Shown: piece by piece, positions 6,254-12,870 of the stretch
Position numbering within the stretch: the first letter of the stretch is position 1
How the letters are laid out: the number at the start of each line of letters is the position of its first letter
Assembly: GCA_900551605.1 (NCBI GenBank)
Contig: URWS01000012.1
Span: 1 to 12,925, forward strand
DNA: 12,925 bases
Source: an uncultured Collinsella sp.
GTDB taxonomy: Bacteria; Actinomycetota; Coriobacteriia; Coriobacteriales; Coriobacteriaceae
Reading direction: 5' to 3'
The notes under the pieces: generated by a model
Database searches by the model: none
What the model was told of the DNA's origin: nothing
The model's input: the letters and a program-made list of their open reading frames with translations, nothing else
Position numbers and translations under genes: made by a program

Positions 6254-6310
6254 GCGTTGGCACGGAGGTGCCAAGACGGTAGGGGCATCTTTGCACCTCC
6301 GTGCCAGCGC
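6254..6310 (-). ncRNA. Leader stem-loop element A, copy 2, upstream of kdgK
   Basis: Arms 6254-6271 and 6293-6310 pair at 17 of 18 positions around a 21-nt loop. On the minus strand the loop reads AAAGATGCCCCTACCGTCTT, nearly the same as copy 1, while the arms differ (for example GGTGC/GCACC here for GATGC/GCATC there). It lies 43 nt before the kdgK start codon and just after the operators. No T-tract follows. Confidence 0.6.
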
Positions 6311-6314
6311 TTGC

Positions 6315-6341
6315 CGAAATCGGTTTACGAAATCGGTTTCG
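6315..6341. promoter_or_regulatory. Tandem LacI-type operators between kdgK and kdgR
   Basis: A perfect site CGAAATCGGTTTCG (6328-6341) abuts an imperfect one, CGAAATCGGTTTAC (6315-6328), with centres 13 bp apart. They lie 11 bp downstream of the kdgK -10 and about 100 bp upstream of the LacI-family gene. Control of both the operon and the regulator itself is likely. Confidence 0.75.
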
Positions 6342-6352
6342 TTTCGAGTTGT

Positions 6353-6379
6353 AGTATACTCACCTACAACGTTTTGCAA
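6353..6379 (-). promoter_or_regulatory. Promoter of the kdgK-eda operon
   Basis: On the minus strand, TTGCAA (6379-6374), a 15-bp spacer and TATACT (6358-6353), identical in layout to the YczE-like promoter. TTGCAA is self-complementary and could also serve the divergent regulator gene. Confidence 0.65.
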
Positions 6380-6443
6380 GCGAGATTTTTAAAAAATGCT
6401 TAAATGGCTAAGGATTGCCGTTAAGTGGGAAACGAGGGGCGCT

Positions 6444-7466
6444 ATGGCGCATATGAGAATCAAGGACATTGCTGCCGAGGCGGGCGTGAGCCCGGCCACC
6501 GTTTCGCGCTATCTCAACAACCGCCCTGGACAGATGACCGAGGAGACTCGCGCCCGCATCGCCGAGGTTATCGAGCGCACGGGCTACCGTCCCCGTGCCG
6601 CCGCGCGCAACCTGCGCAGCTCGCGCACCAACCTCATCGGCGTGATCCTGGCCGACATCGCCAACCCGTTCTCGAGTGCCATGCTCGAGGGGCTTTCCGC
6701 CAGTGCCGCCGCGCGCGGCTGCTCGCTTATGACGGCCATTAGCGGCAACGACCCTGCCAAGGAGGCCGAGTCGCTCACCAGGCTCATCGATGCGGGCGTG
6801 GACGGCCTGGTCGTCAACACCTGCGGCGGCAACGACGGGGCGATCGCCGCGGCTGCGGGACGCCTGCCGGTCGTGCTGCTCGACCGCGACATCGAGGACG
6901 GCGGCATTGATCTGGTGACGTCTAACAACCGCGAGCTCGTTGCCGGCCTGGTGGACGAGCTCACCGCGGCTGGCAGCGAGCGCCTGTGCCTGCTCACCGA
7001 GGCAAGCGATGACAGCCCGGTGCGTCGCGAGCGCGCCGAGGCCTTTACTAGCGAGCTCTCGCGCCGCGGCCTTGCCGGCGAGGTTGTCACCCTGGCCGAC
7101 GGTGGCGCCGAGGGCGTCAGTCGCCTGGACGAGACCATTCGCGATTACGCAGGTAAAAAGCTCGGCCTTATTGCCGTCAACGGTCTGGTCTTCTTGCGCC
7201 TGACCGAGGCGCTGGCCCAGCTTGGCCCCTCGCTGCCAGCGGGCCTTAAGATTGCGACGTTCGACGACTATCCCTGGAACCATGTGCTCTTTGGCGGCGT
7301 GACCACTGCCGCGCAGGACACACTGGCGATTGCCGAGCGCGTCGTCGAGCGTCTGTCCGAGCGCATCGACGTCGTCACCACCACGGTGGGCGAGGCCGCA
7401 AGGCTCGCGCCCAAACGCATCGAGATCCCCGGCCACATCGAGTCCCGAGCCTCCACTTCGCGCTAG
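6444..7466 (+). CDS. kdgR: LacI-family regulator, KdgR-like
   Basis: A LacI/GalR transcription factor of 340 residues. The helix-turn-helix RIKDIAAEAGVSPATVSRYL is at residues 5-24 and the hinge ARNLRSSRTNLIGVIL near 50-66; a periplasmic-binding-protein-like sensor fills the rest. SRYLNNRPGQMTEETRARI followed by IANPFSSAM resembles B. subtilis KdgR, which controls kdgRKAT. Divergence from kdgK-eda with operators between them supports that role; the expected inducer is KDG or KDPG. The ATG at 6444 has GAGGGG at 6434-6439; an ATG at 6453 is the alternative start, and upstream in-frame codons to 6396 have no SD. The 14-bp site recurs upstream of the YczE-like and HIT genes, suggesting a local regulon. 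No terminator is seen before the next gene. Confidence 0.85.
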   Translation: MAHMRIKDIAAEAGVSPATVSRYLNNRPGQMTEETRARIAEVIERTGYRPRAAARNLRSSRTNLIGVILADIANPFSSAMLEGLSASAAARGCSLMTAISGNDPAKEAESLTRLIDAGVDGLVVNTCGGNDGAIAAAAGRLPVVLLDRDIEDGGIDLVTSNNRELVAGLVDELTAAGSERLCLLTEASDDSPVRRERAEAFTSELSRRGLAGEVVTLADGGAEGVSRLDETIRDYAGKKLGLIAVNGLVFLRLTEALAQLGPSLPAGLKIATFDDYPWNHVLFGGVTTAAQDTLAIAERVVERLSERIDVVTTTVGEAARLAPKRIEIPGHIESRASTSR

Positions 7467-7470
7467 TCTG

Positions 7471-7504
7471 TGTGATACTATATAGACAATGTCATACAGG
7501 AGGT
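7471..7504 (+). promoter_or_regulatory. Promoter/operator region of the toxin-antitoxin pair
   Basis: Only 42 bp separate the kdgR stop from this pair. They hold the palindromes CTATATAG (about 7478-7485) and GACAATGTC (about 7485-7493), then a strong SD AGGAGGT (7498-7504). CTATATAG is AT-rich and probably covers the -10. The ribbon-helix-helix domain of the first gene product is the natural candidate to bind here. Confidence 0.45.
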
Positions 7505-7508
7505 ATCC

Positions 7509-8003
7509 ATGGCTGCGTCTGTACTGAGTGTACGAGTGGACTCGTCAATTAAAGATTCATTTGCCGAGCTATGCGAAGAACTCGGCATGACTTCGTCTGT
7601 TGCGGTCAATATGTTTATGAGGCAGATGCTGCGCGAGCGCTCGCTGCCGTTTGTTCCTTCACTTGGTAATGACTCTGCAAGCGAAAACGTTGCCGCAGAC
7701 ATTTTGGATATTGCTCAGATTGAGTCCGCCGTCCGCGAGGCGGCCGGCCCGATTCCCGCCATCAAAACCGTGGTCCTTTTTGGCTCGTATGCCCGTGGCG
7801 AAGCGCGTGTCGATAGCGATATCGATTTGCGTCTCGAGGTCGATCGCGAGCATGGTTTTGGTCTTTTCGCGTTGTCGGCTTTTGGTGAGGCGGTGCGCAA
7901 AGAAACTGGAAGGCAGGTTGACCTTGTCTCGAGCGACCATCTTGATGGCGATCTTGCCGCGGCAATCGAGCGCGAAGGAGTGATCGTTTATGATCGCGCG
8001 TAA
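7509..8003 (+). CDS. Antitoxin: DinJ/RelB-like domain fused to MntA-type nucleotidyltransferase
   Basis: 164 residues in two parts. Residues 4-50 (VLSVRVDSSIKDSFAELCEE, then SSVAVNMFMRQM and LPFVP) match the ribbon-helix-helix end of DinJ/RelB antitoxins. Residues 80-164 are a minimal nucleotidyltransferase: GS at 92-93, then ten residues, then DID at 104-106, with a third Asp at 138. In known MntA-HepT pairs the MNT protein neutralises HepT by adding AMP units to a tyrosine. The gene overlaps the HEPN gene by 14 bp and has a strong SD. Ordinary MntA proteins are about 100-140 residues without this DNA-binding part, so the fusion is unusual and could supply autoregulation. The domain calls are firm; the mechanism is inferred from the family. 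Confidence 0.85.
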   Translation: MAASVLSVRVDSSIKDSFAELCEELGMTSSVAVNMFMRQMLRERSLPFVPSLGNDSASENVAADILDIAQIESAVREAAGPIPAIKTVVLFGSYARGEARVDSDIDLRLEVDREHGFGLFALSAFGEAVRKETGRQVDLVSSDHLDGDLAAAIEREGVIVYDRA

Positions 8004-8361
8004 GTCAGACAGCCTTCGCGCGCAAGAGGTCTTGGAGGCTATCTTCGAAACGAACGAGCGCATCAAGGCTTTTGATATCACCGAGGACCAGTTTCTGCAT
8101 GCGAATGATGTGCGGACGAGGGCGTTGGCGGACTCCCTTTTGATGTGTGCGCTTAGGGTGACGGAAGAAGCGGGCAAGCTGTCGGAGCGCTCGCAGCGTC
8201 TTCATCCCGAAATTGAGTGGCGTGGAATTATCGGCATGAGAAATTATCTTGCGCATGATTACGGCAATGTCGACCGCTCAGTTGTTTGGGATGCAGTGAC
8301 GATGGAGTTTCCCGCACTGGAACGAGCCTGTAGGCAAATTGTCTCCGAATCCGAGCGTTAG
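7990..8361 (+). CDS. HEPN-domain toxin, HepT-like (DUF86)
   Basis: A helical protein of 123 residues, probably an RNase of the HEPN superfamily and the toxin of the pair. The catalytic motif RNYLAHDY (R84, H89, Y91) fits RX4HXY exactly; in characterised HepT the tyrosine is the AMPylation site. The ATG at 7990 lies inside the end of the antitoxin gene, with AAGGAG at about 7975-7980, so the two are probably translationally coupled. About 130 bp separate it from the next gene and no clear terminator is seen. Confidence 0.88.
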   Translation: MIARKSDSLRAQEVLEAIFETNERIKAFDITEDQFLHANDVRTRALADSLLMCALRVTEEAGKLSERSQRLHPEIEWRGIIGMRNYLAHDYGNVDRSVVWDAVTMEFPALERACRQIVSESER

Positions 8362-8434
8362 TTACTTGCCATAGTCACCCGCCCTCGCACGTTTTTTGAG
8401 CACCGGACACGCTTTAACCCTGCGGAAACATTTT

Positions 8435-8459
8435 TCTGCGATAGTATCTGCGATATAGA
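8435..8459 (+). promoter_or_regulatory. Tandem 12-mer in the promoter of the glutamine-synthetase-like gene
   Basis: TCTGCGATAGTA (8435-8446) is followed directly by TCTGCGATATAG (8447-8458), and TATAGA (8454-8459) is a likely -10. TGCGATAGTAT (8437-8447) also occurs upstream of the GntR gene at 3140-3150. The repeat may be a duplicated -10 or a regulator site; no strong -35 is seen. Confidence 0.4.
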
Positions 8460-8494
8460 ACAGTCGAAACCCGCCCGAAAGAAAGGGGAGCGAC

Positions 8495-9832
8495 ATGAAC
8501 CAGCAGAACATCGATTACGTACTCCGCTCTGTAGAGCAGCGTGACATCCGCTTTGTGCGTCTGTGGTTTGTCGACATTCTCGGTCGCCTCAAGAACTTTG
8601 CCATTAGCCCCGAGGACCTCGAGGTCGCTTTTGAGGAGGGCATTGGCTTTGACGGCTCGGCCATCGAGGGCTTTGCCACGCCCGAGGAAGCCGACATGCT
8701 CGCGTTCCCCGATGCCTCGACCTTCCAGATTCTGCCGTGGCGCCCGAGCCACAACGGCGTCGCCCGCGTGTTCTGCGATGTGTGCACTCCCGATCGCAAG
8801 CCCTTCGCCGGCGACCCGCGCGATGCCCTGCGCCGTATGTTTCACAAGGCCGAGAAGGCCGGCTACCTGCTCAACGTGGGCGCCGAGCTGGAGTATTACT
8901 ACTTCCCCGACGAGCATACGCCCGAGCCGCTCGACAACGTGGGCTACTTCGACCTTTCGGTGAGCGACGCCGCCCGCGACCTGCGCCGCAACACGGTCCT
9001 CACGCTCGAGAAGATGTCCGTGCCCGTGGAGTACACCTTCCACGCCGCCGGCCGCTCGCAGCACGGCATGAGCCTGCGCCATGCCGAGGCCCTGAGCATG
9101 TCCGATGCCATCACCACGGCCAAGCTCATCATTAAGCAGCAGGCCTACGAGAGCGGCTGCCACGCCTCCTTTATGCCCAAGCCGCTGGCGGGCGAGGACG
9201 GCAGCGCCATGTTCCTGCACCAGTCGCTGTTCGACCACGACGGCAACAACGTCTTTTGGGGCGAGGACGACGATAAGTACCATCTCTCCGACGTCGCCAA
9301 GCACTACATGGCCGGTATTCTGGCGCACGCACGCGAGATCAGCGCCATCACCAACCCTACCGTCAACTCGTACAAGCGCATCACTACCGGCGGCGACTCC
9401 GTGCCGCAGTACGCCACGTGGGGTCTGCGCAACCGCGCGAGCATGGTCCGCATCCCGGTCTACAAGCCCGGCAAGCAGCTGTCCACGCGCATCGAGCTTC
9501 GCAGTCCCGACCCCATGGCCAACCCGTACCTGGTCAACACCGTCACGCTGGCGGCTGGTCTCGACGGTATCGAGCGCAAGCTGGAGCTTCCGCCCGAGGC
9601 CACGGCCGAGACGCTCAAGCTCACCGGCCGTCAGATGCTCGAGGCCGGCTACGCGCCGCTGCCGCGCTCGCTCAAAGAGGCACTCGACGTGTTTGAGGAC
9701 TCGCAGTTTATGAAGGATGCCCTCGGCGAGCATATTCACAGCTTCTTCCTCAAAAAGAAGCGCGACGAGTGGCATAAGTTCGAGTCCACGATCACCGAGT
9801 GGGAAATCAAGCACTACCTGGCGAACTCCTAA
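8495..9832 (+). CDS. Glutamine-synthetase-fold protein lacking several catalytic residues
   Basis: 445 residues, the length of short type I (GSI-alpha) glutamine synthetases without the adenylylation insert. Conserved parts are DILGRLKNFAI (27-37), FDGSAIEGF (52-60), the ExE ligands E131/E133, ASFMPKPL (224-231), NPTVNSYKR (287-295), RNR (312-314) and RIELRSPDPMANPYL (332-346). Key residues are changed by my alignment. The segment normally HEVAPGQHE reads HAAGRSQHG, turning two metal-ligand Glu into A184 and G191. GSGMH reads GSAMF, losing a metal-site His at F240. The flap VPGYEAP reads TTGGDSVP. Ordinary glutamine synthesis is therefore doubtful; it may use another substrate or act as a sensor. 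GGGGAG precedes the ATG. An atypical OmpR-type regulator gene follows 50 bp downstream. Confidence 0.9.
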   Translation: MNQQNIDYVLRSVEQRDIRFVRLWFVDILGRLKNFAISPEDLEVAFEEGIGFDGSAIEGFATPEEADMLAFPDASTFQILPWRPSHNGVARVFCDVCTPDRKPFAGDPRDALRRMFHKAEKAGYLLNVGAELEYYYFPDEHTPEPLDNVGYFDLSVSDAARDLRRNTVLTLEKMSVPVEYTFHAAGRSQHGMSLRHAEALSMSDAITTAKLIIKQQAYESGCHASFMPKPLAGEDGSAMFLHQSLFDHDGNNVFWGEDDDKYHLSDVAKHYMAGILAHAREISAITNPTVNSYKRITTGGDSVPQYATWGLRNRASMVRIPVYKPGKQLSTRIELRSPDPMANPYLVNTVTLAAGLDGIERKLELPPEATAETLKLTGRQMLEAGYAPLPRSLKEALDVFEDSQFMKDALGEHIHSFFLKKKRDEWHKFESTITEWEIKHYLANS

Positions 9833-9882
9833 TCGCGCTGGCTTGTCCCAGTACGATTGAGCTCATTTCTTTGGAGGCCGAT

Positions 9883-10545
9883 ATGTCCGAAAAGAGTGCC
9901 CTGTTCATGGCGCGCACGACGCGCTTCCACGAGTTTGCCCGCAGCCTGACGACCACCCTGGGTGTCGAGGTGAGCCTGGCCACCCCCGATTCGCCGACTG
10001 CGGCGCACGACTTTGACCTGCTGATTCTCGATTCCGACGGCATCCGCAGTGACCGTATCGATCAGATCGCCAAGTGGCTCGACGATCGCGGCGGTGTTCC
10101 CATGCTGGTGATTGTCGACGACGAGGCGCTCGGCACCCTGCGCCTGCCGAATCACGCGCACGCCGACTTTGTATGCCCCACGGCGACGCCCAACGAGCTC
10201 AAGGCTCGTGCGCAGCGCCTGATGGGCGAGGAGGAGACTGTCACCGCCGATGACGTGCTCAACATCGATAACCTCGAGATCAACCTGGCTACCTACCAGG
10301 TGACGCTCGACGATGAGCCCATCGATCTGACGCTGATGGAGTACTCGCTGCTGAGCTTTTTGGCGACGCACCCCAACCGTGCCTACAGCCGCGAGGTGTT
10401 GCTGCACCGCGTGTGGGGCTTTGAGTACTGCGGCGGTACGCGCACCGTCGACGTGCACATCCGACGCATCCGCTCCAAGGTGGGTCCGCAGATCGCGGCG
10501 CACATCACCACCGTCCGCGGCGTTGGCTATCTGTTTAAGGACTAG
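9883..10545 (+). CDS. Atypical OmpR-family response regulator, GlnR-like
   Basis: A transcription factor of 220 residues. The C-terminal winged helix (about 125-218) is canonical: LMEYSLLSFLATHPNRAYSR, then RTVDVHIRRIRSKVG and TTVRGVGYLF. The N-terminal receiver-like domain is degenerate. It has D50 in DLLILDSDG, but the usual N-terminal acidic pair is replaced by SALFMARTT and the Lys before the conserved Pro is missing (FVCPTATP). It is thus probably not phosphorylated in the standard way, like actinobacterial GlnR. The start at 9883 has TGGAGG at about 9871-9876; the upstream ORF overlaps the previous gene. Being next to a glutamine-synthetase-like gene, with no histidine kinase nearby, suggests nitrogen control, but GlnR identity is inferred. 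Confidence 0.85.
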   Translation: MSEKSALFMARTTRFHEFARSLTTTLGVEVSLATPDSPTAAHDFDLLILDSDGIRSDRIDQIAKWLDDRGGVPMLVIVDDEALGTLRLPNHAHADFVCPTATPNELKARAQRLMGEEETVTADDVLNIDNLEINLATYQVTLDDEPIDLTLMEYSLLSFLATHPNRAYSREVLLHRVWGFEYCGGTRTVDVHIRRIRSKVGPQIAAHITTVRGVGYLFKD

Positions 10546-10566
10546 CAAGTAAATAGAGGAATGTGA

Positions 10567-10596
10567 GGGTACCGGAGATTTCTCCAGTACCCTTTT
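10567..10596 (+). terminator. Rho-independent terminator after the OmpR-type regulator gene
   Basis: GGGTAC (10567-10572) and GGAG pair with CTCC and GTACCC (10587-10592) around a 4-nt loop, followed by TTTTCTCG. It ends the preceding pair of genes. From 10597 to 10725 the DNA is AT-rich, with possible -10 boxes (for example TATAAC and TATCAT) but no clear promoter. Confidence 0.85.
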
Positions 10597-10725
10597 CTCG
10601 TTTAGGGAGAAAAGAAGACCTTTCACCGATTTAAAGTGGGTCAGTAAAAACAATATCAAACGTATAACTATCTCACGAATATCATTTAGTTACCGTATCT
10701 CCCTACTGCACGGATGGAGGAAGAA

Positions 10726-11853
10726 ATGCGTTATTCGAGAAAGGTGATTGTCGGATTCATAGTATTGCTTGCCGCCCTGATGTCTCCAAGGTTGGTTTTT
10801 GGAGACGACGACTTGGTTCGTGTCACACCGCAAATAGCTGTGGAGCAAGCGCAAGCTTTCTTTGATGACGTATCGGATGAGCCGGTGACCGCTTGTGACC
10901 CAGTAAAAATGGTGAATTCCGATGGGGAATCAATCGGGTATATCGTTCGCGCGAAGCGGGATGACGTTAACTATGGCTACGTCGTATTTGATTCAGAGCG
11001 ATCTTGGTGGATCAGCGAATACTGCTTGGCTCCGAACGCCCCTATGCCCATTGAGAATACAAGCGATGAAATAGCTCTTCTCGCATCCCAAGATGACATC
11101 GTTGCTTTGAAATTTGACGAGCTGTCTTTTGGTATTGCAGATCTGGATAATAACGTTGTTTTAGATGAGAAGGGATGCCGGTCAACAGCGGTGTTTTCTG
11201 TGGGAAATAGCCGCAGCGGATCTCCAGGCAGGTTCGAGGATGTTTTCGTATCGCCCAAAGACCTGTATAAGCAAGGATATGTCATTGACGCAAGTAAAAC
11301 AATTTCAGGGATGATAACGCCTACACAATCAGAGGTTATTAAAGAAACGGGGACCTATGCTTGCGATGTGTCTGCAATGTTTGCGGTAAGCAGCCATTAT
11401 GTAACGCTAAACCGGCTCAAATTGCCAGACTTATATCATGAGCTTTGGCAGTTATCGGGAACATCCGGCGATCCAAATAAGTCATTCGATCAAGCTACGG
11501 GCCTTTACTTTACCCAAGGAAGGACTCCATCTCCAAATGCTGCCCCGGCTATTAAGGAGTTCTGTGCTAGGCGCGGGAAAAGGCTTGAGACATCATTTGC
11601 TTGGTATCCATCTTGGGATTCTTTCAGGGCAACTGCAGATTCTGGAAATCTCAGTATTTTTTCTGGGACTCTCAGGTCAAGCCATGACGCTCATGCGATG
11701 GCTGTTGCGGGATATGTGGCTATGCATAATACATATTCAAATGATAAGAAATATATGCTTGTTGTCTGGGACGGCTGGTTCAATCAGCTGCGTTTTCTTC
11801 CATATGACACAACGATTTATATATCGCATGAAGGGACGTATTGTGGAGAGTGA
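10726..11853 (+). CDS. Secreted papain-fold cysteine-protease-like protein
   Basis: 375 residues with an N-terminal signal peptide: RYSRK, then a hydrophobic core VIVGFIVLLAALM, cleaved near VFG-DDD. Residues 30-110 (ending YGYVVFDSERSWWISEY) resemble the propeptide of C10/streptopain-like enzymes. The C-terminal part has a plausible Cys-His-Asp set: C213 (YACDVSAMF), H323 (HDAHAMAVAGY) and D349 (VVWDGW). Substrate and activity are not known, and the His and Asp motifs are weaker evidence than a family match. GGAGGA (10716-10721) selects the ATG at 10726 over the one at 10714, which it overlaps. The gene is visibly richer in A/T than its left neighbours. It overlaps the next gene by 11 bp, and a Cys-protease/inhibitor pairing is one option. 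Confidence 0.7.
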   Translation: MRYSRKVIVGFIVLLAALMSPRLVFGDDDLVRVTPQIAVEQAQAFFDDVSDEPVTACDPVKMVNSDGESIGYIVRAKRDDVNYGYVVFDSERSWWISEYCLAPNAPMPIENTSDEIALLASQDDIVALKFDELSFGIADLDNNVVLDEKGCRSTAVFSVGNSRSGSPGRFEDVFVSPKDLYKQGYVIDASKTISGMITPTQSEVIKETGTYACDVSAMFAVSSHYVTLNRLKLPDLYHELWQLSGTSGDPNKSFDQATGLYFTQGRTPSPNAAPAIKEFCARRGKRLETSFAWYPSWDSFRATADSGNLSIFSGTLRSSHDAHAMAVAGYVAMHNTYSNDKKYMLVVWDGWFNQLRFLPYDTTIYISHEGTYCGE

Positions 11854-12196
11854 CGGCGAAGATGATAGAAAACGCATACGTAAAACGCTGGGGCTTCTTT
11901 GCGCATTTCTTGGGATATTGGTTGTCGCGGCCTATCAACCGAGCCCCTCGGTCGTTGGTGGAAAAGATGACGAACATATTTCAGTTGAAGTACAGACGCT
12001 GTCGGATATTCATAACGGGCAATTTGAGGCGCTTATGCCAAGTGGTTGCCGTAAGAAAATCGATATGCGCCGTAAGTCAAGTTCCGGATATGTCTCAGGG
12101 TTGAAAGCAGGTGATAAATGGATTCTAGTTTTTGTGGAAGATAAGGAACTTGACGGGACTGTTCTGTATCCCCATTCAGCTGAGAAAGTCAAATAA
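11843..12196 (+). CDS. Small single-pass membrane protein of unknown function
   Basis: 117 residues: a short charged head (ESDGEDDRKRIRK), one hydrophobic segment (TLGLLCAFLGILVVAAY, about 15-31), then an exported soluble part with VSGLKAGDKWILVFVEDKEL near 86-105. The positive charge before the segment predicts the N terminus inside. The GTG at 11843 is chosen because AAGGGA (11831-11836) lies 6 nt upstream; an ATG at 11828 has no SD. An in-frame extension to 11438 only shadows the protease-like gene. The overlap with that gene suggests translational coupling. No family recognised; it may be a partner or inhibitor of the upstream protein. Confidence 0.65.
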   Translation: MESDGEDDRKRIRKTLGLLCAFLGILVVAAYQPSPSVVGGKDDEHISVEVQTLSDIHNGQFEALMPSGCRKKIDMRRKSSSGYVSGLKAGDKWILVFVEDKELDGTVLYPHSAEKVK

Positions 12197-12217
12197 AGTA
12201 GACAAGGGGAATGAAGA

Positions 12218-12802
12218 ATGATTGATAGAAAGCAGTTTTTAGGTCTGATGGCAGGGGCTCCTATTTTGATGCGAGCTGGGATGGCAGAAGCCGTGGAGTT
12301 GCCGGACGCTCGGAAGCGATTGACGCTCGTGGTCGACACGGTGGTCAGAGATGAAAATGGCAATGAAAAAACGCGAACAAGAAGCAGAGAGACTATTTTC
12401 ACGCCAGAGAGCGAAATTGTGTCTGCGGACGCTATGGCCGGTGATGTCATAACAATCCAGAGGGAATCAGATGAAACGTTGCCGCTGCTTGCCAAGATTG
12501 AGCTCACGGTCGCTTATTTTAACGATAAAACAGAAATTGAGATTCGTTCCGGAAAGTACTCGATAGTCCAAACCGATCCGCTTGTGATGTATGCAAACGC
12601 TTGGTACGCGCTCATGCAGAAGGATAAATACGTGATGAATAACTTCACGGAAAGCGAAGCATCATATGAAACGGGGTGGGGGCCAACGCCATACGACGCG
12701 GAGAAAGATAAGTGGACGTGCGGATCAGGCATGGGTGCGACGATTACGGACTTTATTAACGATTCAACATATAGTTTTGCTATCGATTGTTATATCGAAT
12801 AG
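12218..12802 (+). CDS. Exported protein of unknown function
   Basis: 194 residues with a probable signal peptide: DRKQFLGL, then MAGAPILMRAG, and AEA-V as a likely cleavage site near residue 25. DRKQFL resembles a weak Tat motif with RK instead of RR. The mature part is rich in charged and beta-type residues (KRLTLVVDTVVRD, IELTVAYF), with two Cys near the C terminus (CGSGMG and DCYIE) that could form a disulfide. AAGGGGA lies 7 nt before the ATG, and 21 bp separate it from the previous gene, so the three genes form one cassette. Similar AT-rich composition links it to them. No family recognised. Confidence 0.7.
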   Translation: MIDRKQFLGLMAGAPILMRAGMAEAVELPDARKRLTLVVDTVVRDENGNEKTRTRSRETIFTPESEIVSADAMAGDVITIQRESDETLPLLAKIELTVAYFNDKTEIEIRSGKYSIVQTDPLVMYANAWYALMQKDKYVMNNFTESEASYETGWGPTPYDAEKDKWTCGSGMGATITDFINDSTYSFAIDCYIE

Positions 12803-12870
12803 ACATGACGGCATAAAACGAATTGGCTTATAAGCATGTCATTACTTAAGCAAAGCTGAAATCTTGGCAT

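Noticed and set aside
4086..6403. Two long plus-strand ORFs opposite eda and kdgK (4086-4964 and 4958-6403)
   Set aside because: They are antisense shadows of GC-rich genes: low-complexity Gly/Asp/Val-rich products, no SD, and clear families on the minus strand.
6408..7436. Minus-strand ORF of 342 codons opposite the LacI-family gene
   Set aside because: A shadow of a clear LacI-family gene; the product is an Arg/Gly/Ala-rich mixture without motifs.
8414..9814. Long minus-strand ORF of 466 codons opposite the GS-like gene
   Set aside because: It mirrors the codon bias of the conserved plus-strand gene and shows no recognisable domain or SD.
11438..11842. N-terminal extension of the small membrane protein to 11438
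   Set aside because: It lies entirely within the protease-like gene in another frame, and a good SD supports the GTG start at 11843.
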